A DNA stretch of 64,000 nt from Pseudoips prasinana. Lineage: Eukaryota; Arthropoda; Insecta; Lepidoptera; Nolidae. Shown piece by piece: positions 40,410 through 48,909 of the stretch. A program made the translations under genes and the position numbers. Location of the stretch: assembly GCA_951640165.1 (NCBI GenBank), contig OX621258.1:3185501-3249500 (forward strand), given 5' to 3'. Position 1 is the first letter of the stretch. Each line of letters opens with the position of its first letter. The notes below the pieces were generated by a model. It was not told the DNA's origin and made no database searches. It saw only the letters and a program-made list of their open reading frames with translations.

Positions 40410-40645
40410 GAACACATTCAAATGGCGCGGCGCGCGGTGGCGGCATCTTTGACTGTGTTAAAGGCGCCGCCACGAGCGGGGCCCGCTTTGATGTATATTA
40501 AAAAATATTTAACCATTTATTATTTACCTACATCAATCCTTTGTATTCGCCGCCGTATTAGAGTTCCTTGCGACAAAATCAGGACGGAATTCGAAATGTC
40601 CCCTAATGTTCATATGAGCCTAGTACATTATTCATATTTTTTCGT
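40410..40645 (+). repeat. REP-5 copy 2
   Basis: Second direct copy, beginning with GGCGCGGCGCGCGGTGGCGG and ending near AGTACATTATTCATATTTTT. It lies on the other side of the SINE-E array from copy 1. Confidence 0.75.
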
Positions 40646-41196
40646 AATTTATCAGTAGTCGTACCGCGTGTGTTTATCTGGTTAGTTTGTAGTAAAAATT
40701 AAGTACCTATTCGTTTCCAGCCAGATTAAATTCACATACTGAAAGAAAAATTTAATATTCTTACTATTTAACACACAAAAAAATATCTGCAGTTACATAA
40801 GTCAATTAAATTATTTATTTCTCCTAGATCCAACATCTTGCGGAATATCATTTTAAATTAAATTCAGTGATTTTTCCTAGTTATCAAATTTATATGAATT
40901 TAGAGCAAAAATTCAGTTAAACATTTGATTGAATCTTAAAATAAACACGTGTAATAAATTATGTGACTGTACAGAACCACACTTTTTATTTACAGTCTAA
41001 GTAGTAGGTACCCAAAGAGTTCTCGGTAAGGTTCATTACCCTTGCGGCTGAGTTTTGCTTAGTGTTGTTCATAACGTCGGTAATCTTACTTGTTGATTTA
41101 GGTTGTCGATATAAAAATAAATTACTAGTTGAATAAAAAAATTATTATTTCTGTTTGAAGTTTCGTCCATAGGTAGCCGTCCTGATACCCTATAAC
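40646..41196. other. AT-rich right part of TIR-2
   Basis: No coding frame and no recognised repeat. Confidence 0.45.
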
Positions 41197-41239
41197 CCCC
41201 TTAAGTTACGTTCACACTTTCTGTTACACGTTGTATATG

Positions 41240-41308
41240 TATGTGACGTAGCAGTGTTTCAATTCAAAAGTCTTCTACCAGTTACGACACAATGATATAG
41301 TATAAACA
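41240..41308. other. Short gap right of TIR-2
   Basis: No recognised feature. Confidence 0.4.
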
Positions 41309-41677
41309 AGCTGTGCCCCGCGGTTTCACCCGCGTTTAAGTAGTTTGGCGTAAAAGAGTAACAAACATACATACATACATCTATACTCACAAACTTTCGC
41401 ATTTATAATATTAGTAGGATATGTACCTCTAGCGGTTTTGCATTGCACTCCGAAATAGCTCGCAAATGGTCGCTTTTTGCCTACTTACTTGACACTTATC
41501 GTCATATTTTGGACAATTCACACTATATCTTTATAAATTATAGCCTATATATTATTCTGATGTATAAGCTAAATTATTGTAAACTTTCATTAAAATCCAT
41601 TCTGTAGTTTTTACATGAAAGAGTGATAAACATCCATACTTACAAACTTTCACGTTTATAATATTAGTAGGATATAT
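41309..41677 (-). mobile_element. Hel-3, two joined partial copies
   Basis: 3' end GTGCCCCGCGGTTTCACCCG, with the terminal CTAG changed (CAAGCTG). A 5'-end block ACTCACAAACTTTCGCATTT, then TATAATATTAGTAGGAT, appears at about 41385 and again at about 41655 (TTACAAACTTTCACGTTTAT). This suggests a nested or tandem pair. Confidence 0.7.
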
Positions 41678-41929
41678 CACTACCTATAGTGGAAAATTAA
41701 TGCTTACTAAGCTGTTGCAATTCGAGGAATGCTATTTGAGGTAGAATCGCGTGATGTTTTACACGTATTCGTAAGCGAATATTGATACATATTCAAAGTT
41801 TCTGCGTGTGAGGAAGTTTATTAAATTGTTTTATATGTAAATAATTTGTCGGATAAGCATTCAGCCTTCTTTATATTAACTTTTAATGTATTTCGACCAC
41901 CGGGTAGACATAGATAGACAGACACATTC
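41678..41929. other. Unassigned gap
   Basis: No recognised feature. Confidence 0.4.
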
Positions 41930-42572
41930 AAAGGATAATTGAGAATAGCGACCTAAAGAGCAAACACCGCTATACAGCACAAAAAAAACTAGTCAGAATC
42001 CTAGCTAACATTGAAAACACCGATAGTTGCAAACACTTCTTCAAAGAATATAAATTATTATATCTTCTGCATCTAAATATTGGAGACTAGCTGTGCCCCG
42101 CGATTTTACCCGCGTTAAATTTTATAAATCATCACAGCACCTCCTCCGTAGGTGATAGCGTGATAGTATGTAGCCTATATGTTGAACCGACCTCTAAGTA
42201 ATATTCATGCAAAATTTAAAGTAAATCCATGCAGTACTTTTTGAGTTTAGCCCGGACAAACAGACAAAAATTCTAAAAACCATATTTTTGGCTTCGATAT
42301 TGATTGTAGATCACGCCCCAAAGTAACCTTTTAAAAAAATATTCAATATACAGTTTTCACTTTTCTACGATTTTATTATATGTATAGATATGAAAATTTG
42401 TCCGAAAAAATCAAAATCTGTATACTAAAGGGGGCAACAAGCAGGTGAAATATTCTTTAAGAAATAAAGCAAGGCTAAACACACATATGCACGTAATGTC
42501 GGTAAAAGTCTATAATAAACTTCCAGAAATTATTAAACAAAAACTATATTTAATATATTTACAGAAAGCCTA
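41930..42572 (+). pseudogene. LINE C-terminal fragment split by Hel-1
   Basis: The plus strand codes for KKLVRILANIENTDSCKHFF, then KEYKLLYLLHLNIGDY, is interrupted by Hel-1 (42087-42388), and resumes YENLSEKIKICILKGATS, RLNTHMHVMSVKVYNKLPEI. This is the C-terminal region of a LINE-J-like protein (KVYNKLP box). Stops occur in the resumed part. No start codon or other domain remains. Confidence 0.72.
42087..42388 (-). mobile_element. Hel-1 inserted in a LINE fragment
   Basis: 302 bp, CTAG on the left and TATATGTATAGA on the right (plus-strand reading), host A and T flanking. Hairpin CGCGATTTTACCCGCG has one mismatch. Slightly shortened by a deletion in the CAGACAAA region. Confidence 0.9.
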
Positions 42573-42604
42573 AAACAACTGCTGTTATCTAAATGCTACT
42601 ATGA

Positions 42605-42835
42605 GTGAAATATATAATATAATATAATATCTGAGGACAACGTCACACAGATCATCCTAGCCCCAAACTAAGCAAAGCTTGTACTATGGGTCCCAGGCGA
42701 CGATATACATACTTTTAAAGATAGATAAATACTTAAATACATAGAAAACATCCATGACTCAGAAACAAATATTCGTGCTCATCACACAGATAGTTGCACT
42801 TACCGGGATTCGAACCCAGGACCACTAGCTTGAGA
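42605..42835 (-). mobile_element. SINE-A lacking part of its head
   Basis: The B box is present (CGGGATTCGAACCC on the plus strand), but the sequence stops at CCACTAGCTT, before the A box. Confidence 0.85.
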
Positions 42836-43229
42836 TGAATATTATAATGATACATTTTAAATAATAATAGAAACACACAAATATGAATTTAATACATAAT
42901 TAATTAATATAATATGATCCGTTACAATATTACAATAAATAAAATAGAAATAAAATTACAAATATTCTTCTATTTTTAACACTAATTTATAATGGCTCCC
43001 TCCTCCCTTCTACTTTGCCCTGCCCTACAACGCCCATAATCTACTTTATATTATAACAACAGCTCTAACTAACTTATGGAGTGCAATAAATTATTGAATC
43101 GAATTGAATACTTGGATCATCGGCGTCAGGGTGGTCAGTCGTCTACAGATTGTATCCCGAAAAATGCGGCTGAGACCTCCAGAATCCTATCCCTCTAACC
43201 CCGTTGTTTTATTAGACCTCTAGGATACA
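42836..43229. other. Unassigned AT-rich gap
   Basis: Possibly a LINE 3' end (GGAGTGCAATAAATTATTG at about 43080), but not certain. Confidence 0.35.
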
Positions 43230-43410
43230 GGGTTGCCTCGCTACTACCCTCGTGTTTGGGTTTCATTCCTACAAAGAACAACTATTTGCGTGACCCATTT
43301 AATGTTCTTCTGAGTTTCGTTATTTTGACTGTCTGGTATCCATGAATTGCACGCTTTTAAAGCCTCTGCGATACAGGAATTACGTCAGCCAAAGTAGGTA
43401 CTACTGGACA
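43230..43410 (+). mobile_element. SINE-D, diverged
   Basis: TTTGGGTTTCATTCCTAC (decayed B box), AACTATTTGCGTGACCCAT and CTGCGATACAGGAATTACGT follow the SINE-D plan. Confidence 0.6.
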
Positions 43411-43429
43411 AAAACCAATGGGGATAAAA

Positions 43430-43605
43430 AGAATGGAGGGATATACCATAATCGCCACGCTTGCCAGACGGGTAGGCGATCGCAGTTTGATGGCCATAGT
43501 TCACAGAAAAATGCTGCTACCCGTTCTCTGCTAGGTATTCTCTCAGACGATTTCTACGCCACCCACGGAATGAAATGGGGTGATGATCACCACACACAGG
43601 TATAC
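43430..43605 (-). mobile_element. RTE 5'-end fragment
   Basis: Matches the RTE copy 1 region 3290-3469: CATAATCGCCACGCTTGCCA, GGCGATCGCAG, GCTGCTACCCGTTCTCTG, CACGGAATGAAATGGGGTG. Only the 5' UTR and the first codons are present; no 3' part follows. Confidence 0.8.
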
Positions 43606-43744
43606 AGGAATTTCATTAGGGATAATTCCTTTTATACAAGTCAAGGCTTTTAGAAACACTCGTGACACAGAGACTAGCTGATACAATTGGGGCGAAGTCA
43701 TGCATGCCATTTTTTGCCATTTTAATCCTTATAACATTATTGCC
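43606..43744. other. Short unassigned gap
   Basis: No recognised feature. Confidence 0.4.
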
Positions 43745-44008
43745 CTAACCCAGGAATTAAACTCACGACCTTATTTTAAGCAATTAAACAATGTCCTCCT
43801 AGCCGAATTTCCACCATGGCGGCCAGTCTCAATGGAGACAAGTCATCTGCGCGGGACATATCATAGTGCTAAAACTCCCAGACTTCGGCCTGATACTGAG
43901 ATTTTTTTCTTGTAACAGGAAAGTCCCAAAATCACTTTTAGCCCGACCCGGGATTTGAACCCAGGTCCTCGTTCTCTGCGGGTGAACACGCTACCGCTAG
44001 ATCAGCAA
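43745..44008 (-). mobile_element. SINE-E with internal deletion
   Basis: Head with B box GGTTCAAATCC and TGAACACGCTACCGCTAG; GGCGGCCAGTCTCAATGGAG at the 3' part. The AGGAGCACTTTCTATTCC block in the middle is missing. Confidence 0.85.
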
Positions 44009-44397
44009 CATCCTTTTCTTTCCCCATATATGGTATACGGATCTACAGAAATCAAAGAAACGGCATTTATTTTAATTATAACCACACAACGGAATTTTTT
44101 AAACGATTTTTAAAAATAGAAAACAATTTTGTATTATGAAAAGAGTCGGGTAAAAAAATTACCGTTAGTGATGTGAACGATTGGTTATTTAATCATGAAT
44201 CGGCAATTATATCGATATACCAAGAATCGTAATCGGTGTTAAATCGATTTATGTAAAGCGGAATGCGGACAGAAGGCTTAGCCAAAGAAATACGATACGC
44301 TGGAATTGCTAAATCAATACTCTGCTTGGTATTACGTGCCAAGTTTTAAATTAATTTCATTTACTTTAGAATAATAGTGAAGATAGTAATAATAGTT
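44009..44397. other. Unassigned gap
   Basis: No recognised feature. Confidence 0.4.
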
Positions 44398-44720
44398 TCT
44401 GTGTGGTGATGGCATAGAATATCATCAGGTTATATACATGTGTATATTATATGTTTTTATATAAATATTCGTACATAGGTACATATATATGTAAATTTAT
44501 ATAAGAGATGCACTGCCAACTACCACTTTGTCTCCCTGCATAGCTTTCTTTCATCCAACGGCTGTCTGTAAGACATTGCTATATTAGCGATAAGACCGCC
44601 GTTTGTACCTCATAATATAAGCTAACTTATGTTTCAATGTATGTTCCGATTTGGTGCAATAAAGTGTTATCTATCTATATATTTATCTATCACCCCATCT
44701 CATCCTGTGGGGGGCGTAGA
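44398..44720 (+). mobile_element. RTE 5' fragment split by a CR1-like LINE end
   Basis: GTGTGGTGATGGCATAGAATA (44398-44426) and CACCCCATCTCATCCTGTGG (44693-44720) are adjacent pieces of the RTE 5' UTR. Between them lies a LINE 3' end with GCGATAAGACCGCCGTTTG, GTGCAATAAAGTG and a CTAT repeat tail. Confidence 0.65.
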
Positions 44721-45110
44721 AATTGAAATGCAAAGCGTTTATCGAATCTCAAAAATGGAAAATCATAAATTTAATCGTCCGGCGAGTTTCGAACCATTTT
44801 TTTTTTATTGACAATGCCACATCGATCATCCTAACCCCAAACTAATCAAAGCTTGTGCTAAGAGTACCAGGCGACGATATACATACTTATATAGATAGAT
44901 AGATAAATACTTAAATACATAGGAAACATCCATGACTCAGAAACAAATATTCGTGCTCATCACACAAATATTTGCACTTACCGGGATTTGAACCCAGGAC
45001 CACCAGCTTCGTAGGCAGGAGCACTAGGCTACGGTGATCGTCAGTACCAAACCAGCACTATCCACCAATCCATGGTGGGCGCTCTGCCGGCTCTGCTTAA
45101 GCTTATTTAA
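44721..45110 (-). mobile_element. SINE-G split by SINE-A
   Basis: SINE-G parts: ATCTCAAAAATGGAAAATC, CGTCCGGCGAGTTTCGAACC and, after the insertion, CAGCACTATCCACCAATCC, GTGGGCGCTCTGCC. SINE-A fills 44806-45045. Confidence 0.75.
44806..45045 (-). mobile_element. SINE-A inside SINE-G
   Basis: GGGATTTGAACCCAGG (B-box region, plus reading), TGACTCAGAAACAAATATTC and CCCCAAACTAATCAAAGC. The A-box part has a small deletion (GAGCACTAGGCTACGG). Confidence 0.85.
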
Positions 45111-45344
45111 TTTCAAGTTCAAGTTCTTTATTGCTTTCATGTGTACTAATTGGTGTTTAAATATAAAAGTAAGTAACAAATATGGAGGGTTCATGTTTGT
45201 TACTTACTTTGTCAGGGTGATCGGTGAACTCTTCTTTTTTTTCCCCATTTTTTGAGATTATGATCTTTCACGTGCTACAGTGAACATATCAGTCGGCCAT
45301 GTTTCTAAAACACAAAGTCGATGGATACTACCTACAGCCTCCGA
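45111..45344. other. Unassigned gap
   Basis: Contains the inverted pair AGTAAGTAACAAA (about 45169) and TTTGTTACTTACT (about 45195), a small hairpin. No gene. Confidence 0.4.
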
Positions 45345-45467
45345 CGGGGTGTTAGCAAGGGAATCTAAATTTGATCTGCCAGTGTGTCGTTCGTAGTTTA
45401 ACGCAGAGCGCCTGTCCTGAATTGGTAGATGGTGCTGGTTCGAGATGATTTCCCTTTTTTGAGATTA
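45345..45467 (+). mobile_element. SINE-G, plus strand
   Basis: GGGGTGTTAGCAAGGGAATC, then the head CGTTCGTAGTTTAACGCAG (A-box region) and TGGTAGATGGTGCTGGTTCG (B-box start). The copy ends shortly after. Confidence 0.7.
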
Positions 45468-45862
45468 CTAGCTGTGCCCCACGGTTATACCTGTTTTAAA
45501 CTTTATAAATTATAGCCTATGTGTTATCACACTAATATTATAAATACGAAAGTTTGTGAGTGTGTGACTGTGTGAGCGTGTATATTTGTTACATCTTCAC
45601 GTCTAAACGGCTGGAGCGATTTTAACCAAATTTGGTATGGAGTTAGCTGACAACGTGGATTAACATATAGGCTATAATTTATAAAGTTTAACGTGGGTAA
45701 AACCACGGGGCACAGCTAGTTCGGATATATAAGCTGTATTACTAGAAAGTTTCATCACAATCCGTTTAGTAGGTTTTGCGTGAAGAAGTAACAAACATAC
45801 ACACTCACATACTCACTCACAAACTTTCGCATTTATAATATTAGTGTTACAATATTAGTGAG
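45468..45862 (-). mobile_element. Hel-3 with a Helitron inserted
   Basis: CTAGCTGTGCCCCACGG at the left (3' end) and ACTCACAAACTTTCGCATTT, then ATTAGTGTTACAATATTAGT/GAGA at the right (5' end). The inner Helitron points the other way. Confidence 0.82.
45527..45719 (+). mobile_element. Hel-3-type Helitron nested in Hel-3
   Basis: 193 bp: TCACACTAATATTATAAATA start, hairpin CGTGGGTAAAACCACG, GGGGCACAGCTAG end, host A before and T after. The hairpin has compensated changes (CGTGG/CCACG rather than CGCGG/CCGCG). Confidence 0.88.
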
Positions 45863-46110
45863 ATTAATTACATGTATTAGGTTATGTCCTTGATTGCTAT
45901 CTTTGGCTATATTCTTATCATTGGCTTCCACGGCACGGTTGTAACACGCTCGACCACCTGTGTCGGCAGTGCCATTACCAACAATTCCAATGTCTGATTT
46001 AGCGTGAAAGTCACCTGATTTACTCCGAGTGGCTTCGGTAGATGATTCGTCATCGCATGACTGGCAAGGTCGTGGAAATCGCACGTTGCCATGTGAAATA
46101 TTTAACAATT
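45863..46110 (-). CDS. Hypothetical reading frame, origin unknown
   Basis: A minus-strand frame of about 85 codons with a soluble, polar peptide: RFPRPCQSCDDESSTEATRS, SGDFHAKSDIGIVGNGTADT, ACYNRAVEANDKN. I do not recognise it. A second frame is open across the same DNA. It could be a fragment of an unrecognised element or of a host exon. No splice sites or start context support a gene. Confidence 0.2.
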
Positions 46111-46143
46111 ATTATTATTTGTTCAAAGATTAATTTTAGTAAA

Positions 46144-46553
46144 AAAACTTGAGATGTGTCGAGGGACACCCGGATGGAACGAAGTTCCTTTCGATTAATT
46201 AGTGAAGGAATTCTATTTTTTTTTTTTGAGTTAAATTATTTTTGAAGTTATACTTCTTTTGGCGCGATGGAGAAAAATGATGAGAGTGAAAAATAACAGC
46301 ATGAAGTTAGTTCTAGGTGGTATGAAAATTGATAACTATGTTCAAGTTGTATATTAAGAAGTATAACTTCTAACGCGTGTACATAAGTACACACAAGTTT
46401 TTTTTTTATTATTAACAAATATAATGTAACATTAACTTAATCAGTAGGCTCAATTTTAGTTATAAAAAAAAGCAAAAAGTGTCGTTATAACTTTACGTCT
46501 TAATTTTTTCCGTCTAGCCCCCTTTCGAAACGCACGATAAGGATCTTCGTTCC
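46144..46553 (-). mobile_element. REP-3 copy 3 with a different interior
   Basis: The ends match REP-3 (ACTTGAGATGTGTCGAGGG, CACCCGGATGGAACGAAG at the left; TCCGTCTAGCCCCCTTTC, AAGGATCTTCGTTCC at the right). The middle is a different AT-rich sequence with GAAGTTATACTTC (46240) and AGAAGTATAACTTCT (46358). Confidence 0.65.
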
Positions 46554-46627
46554 AAAATGTGAAACACAAATATTGGCACCGTAAAAATGAACTAAAACTG
46601 AAACAAAATATAAGTAAAGTATGTATA

Positions 46628-47112
46628 AAGAATTGCCAAACTGAAGTAGCAGTGGACAAGGCACATAGCTCGTAGAACTGACGGCCGATGGGGCAGAAAG
46701 TTTCTCGAGTTTCGACTACGAACCGGGGACGCAGCGTGGGCAGGCCCCCTACAGGGTGGAAGAACGATCTTCGCAAGGGTCGCGGAAAGCCGCTGGATGC
46801 GGGCAACGCAGGGGCTCTACCGTCTAAGTCGCCGAACATCGATTTCTTAAATGGCGTTATAATAAATAAAGGTTAAAAATGACTTAATCAATCGTTAAAT
46901 CGACTTCCATGAGCACATGTGACGTCACAAATGGTCCGGAGTTGATGTAGTCATTTTGAACCTTTATTTATTTGAACGCCATTTAAGAAATCGATGTTCG
47001 GCGACTAAGCTGGTAGAGCCCCAGGACCGGCTATTGTGGAGTTCCTTGTGGGAGGCCTTTGTCCAGCAGTGGACGTCTTTCGGCTGATATGATAAATGAT
47101 GATGATGATGTA
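46628..47112 (+). mobile_element. RTE tail split by MITE-2
   Basis: Plus-strand RTE end: TTGCCAAACTGAAGTAGCAG, GGGGCAGAAAGTTTCTCGAG, GGCAGGCCCCCTACAGGGTG to 46810, then MITE-2, then GACCGGCTATTGTGGAG, GGCCTTTGTCCAGCAGTGG and an ATG repeat. All reading frames are broken. Confidence 0.88.
46811..47022. mobile_element. MITE-2 copy 2
   Basis: Ends GGGGCTCTACC and GGTAGAGCCCC with arms GTCGCCGAACATCGATTTC and GAAATCGATGTTCGGCGAC. It lies at a CAGGAC word in RTE. The middle is shorter than in copy 1. Confidence 0.88.
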
Positions 47113-47225
47113 TAATTAAATAACATAAATATATAAAAAAAAAATCATAATTCTAGTATTACAAATTAACTAGAAATTAATTCTAGGTCAGCTTGTGCTA
47201 TGGAAACCAGATAACTGATATATAC
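47113..47225. other. Short AT-rich gap
   Basis: Possibly the remnant of a SINE-B end (TATGGAAACCAGATAACTG at about 47200). Confidence 0.45.
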
Positions 47226-47400
47226 TAATCTCAAAAATGGGAAATCCTAAATTTAATCGTCCGGCGGGTCTCGAACCTGCACCATCTACCAATCCGAGGT
47301 AGGCGCTCTGCGTTAAGCTACGAACGATACACGCCGATAGATAATACCTACATCCTCCGGAAGGGTGTTAGCAACGGAATCCTAAATTTGCTTTCCCACA
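47226..47400 (-). mobile_element. SINE-G
   Basis: Head at 47257-47330 on the minus strand: A box region CGTAGCTTAACGCAGAGCGC, B box GGTTCGAGACC. The flanking body has ATCTCAAAAATGGGAAATCC and GGGTGTTAGCAACGGAATCC. Confidence 0.8.
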
Positions 47401-47561
47401 CGTGAGTTGTACGAACTATGCAGGGTTCCAACAGTGAGACATATTTATATGTGGGAAAGCGGAGAGGCTTGTGCAACATCACCTTCAGAATTGCCCTCTC
47501 TAGACGCAGCATTAAACATTTCCCAGTTCGGCCCCAGGCGGTTATACAGTAACTGAGTTAT
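47401..47561. other. Unassigned gap
   Basis: No recognised feature. Confidence 0.4.
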
Positions 47562-47691
47562 GTTATTGCATGAATATTAGTAAGACGTCGGGTCAACATA
47601 TAGGCTACATATTATCACGCTATCACTTACGGGGGAGGAGCTGTGATAATTTATAAAATTTAACGCGGCTAAAACCGCGGGGCACAGCTAG
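47562..47691 (+). mobile_element. Hel-1, 5'-truncated
   Basis: Only the last 130 bp: GCATGAATATTAGTAAGACG, GGTCAACATATAGGCTACAT, hairpin CGCGGCTAAAACCGCG and CTAG-T. Confidence 0.85.
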
Positions 47692-47693
47692 TA

Positions 47694-47945
47694 ATGAATA
47701 TAAGTCAGACAGTCAGCCGGCGTCATCTCACCAATCATCACGGGATCATGTTCCACGCAAGTTACATTGATATTAAACATTATCACTCTCGTTACAGCCA
47801 GTTAAAAGGCCATAAATTGAATTTACTACTGGTCCAAACCGAACTGTATAGAGGCCGAGGCCGAGGCCGAAAGCCGCTTTTATATTACTTAGATTTAGAT
47901 TTCGGCAGTCAATGGAGCCATGGAAATTATCTTGATAAAGAGTAG
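47694..47945 (+). CDS. Hypothetical reading frame next to a Helitron end
   Basis: 83 codons with no recognised domain: HYHSRYSQLKGHKLNLLLVQ, TELYRGRGRGRKPLLYYLDL, DFGSQWSHGNYLDKE. TTACAG precedes CCAGTT at about 47795, and AGGTAAGA follows the stop (about 47943), which resemble splice sites. That is weak evidence only. It sits directly after the Hel-1 3' end. Confidence 0.2.
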   Translation: MNISQTVSRRHLTNHHGIMFHASYIDIKHYHSRYSQLKGHKLNLLLVQTELYRGRGRGRKPLLYYLDLDFGSQWSHGNYLDKE

Positions 47946-48054
47946 GTAAGACTGATGCAATTCTAACAAACAGACTAGCTGTTTAAAGTATTATAATAAT
48001 AATAAAAATACGGCCAAGTGCAAGTCGGACTCGCGCACAAAGGGTTCTGTACCA

Positions 48055-48821
48055 TCTACTTTATAAAAATAAGTCGGGTTTTCCTTCCTGACGCTATAAC
48101 TCCAGAACGCACGAACCGATTTCCACGGTTTTGCATTCGTTGGAAAGGTCTCGGGCTCCCTGAGGTTTATAGCAAAGAAAATTTATAAAATTTTACGCGG
48201 GTAACACCGCGGGGCACAGCTAGTCTACTATATAAAAATAAGTCGGGTTTTCCTTCCTGACGCTATAACTCCAGAACGCACGAACCGATTTCCACGGTTT
48301 TGCATTCGTTGGAAAGGTCTCGGGCTCCGTAAGGTTTATAGCAAAGAAAATTTATAAAATTTTACGCGGGTAACACCGCGGGGCACAGCTAGTCTACTAT
48401 ATAAAAATAAGTCGGGTTTTCCTTCCTGACGCTATAACTCCAGAACGCACGAACCGATTTCCACGGTTTTGCATTCGTTGGAAAGGTCTCGGGCTCCGTG
48501 AGGTTTATAGCAAAGAAAATTTATAAAATTTAACGCGGGTAACACCGCGGGGCACAGCTAGTCTACTATATAAAAATAAGTCGGGTTTTCCTTCCTGACG
48601 CTATAACTCCAGAACGCACGAACCGATTTCCACGGTTTTGCATTCGTTGGAAAGGTCTCGGGCTCCGTTAGGTTTATAGCAAAAAAAATGTATAACATTT
48701 AACGCGGGTAACACCGCGGGGCACGGTTTTGCATTCGTTGGAAAGGTCTCGGGCTCCGTGAGGATTATAGCAAAGAAAATTTATAAAATTTAACGCGGGT
48801 AACACCGCGGGGCACAGCTAG
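48055..48821 (+). mobile_element. Head-to-tail array of Hel-2 Helitrons
   Basis: Three complete 169-bp units (48055-48223, 48224-48392, 48393-48561), a fourth that stops at ...GGGGCAC (48562-48724), and a partial fifth that resumes at CACGGTTTTGCATTCGTTGG and ends in CTAG at 48821. Each junction reads CTAG directly followed by TC, with no bases between. Host A precedes the array and T follows it. Confidence 0.95.
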
Positions 48822-48909
48822 TTATCTATAAAAACGAGCAAAAAATTCACGTTTGTTGTATGGGAGCCCTCTTAAATATTTATTTTATTTTTTTGTATTT
48901 GTTGTTATA

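Larger units (their letters stand above)
38156..41239. mobile_element. TIR-2, 3.1-kb element with 43-bp terminal inverted repeats
   Basis: Left end CATATACAACGTGTAACAG... (38156-38198); the right end (41197-41239) is its reverse complement with one mismatch in 43. TA lies directly outside both ends. The interior has no long ORF. It holds two direct copies of REP-5, a SINE-E with a 53-bp array between them, and AT-rich flanks. It is probably a non-autonomous cut-and-paste transposon that later received the SINE. The superfamily is not identified; TA flanks fit Tc1/mariner or related groups. Confidence 0.8.

Noticed and set aside
39060..40645. LTR retrotransposon with REP-5 as LTRs
   Set aside because: No gag/pol between the copies, no TG...CA ends and no primer-binding site; a SINE fills the interval.
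45833..46108. Helitron-captured gene fragment
   Set aside because: The frame lies almost wholly outside the Helitron boundary at 45862, and no host protein is recognised.
46456..46839. 127-codon minus-strand frame
   Set aside because: It runs across the reverse strand of an RTE tail into REP-3 and is a chimera of two repeats.
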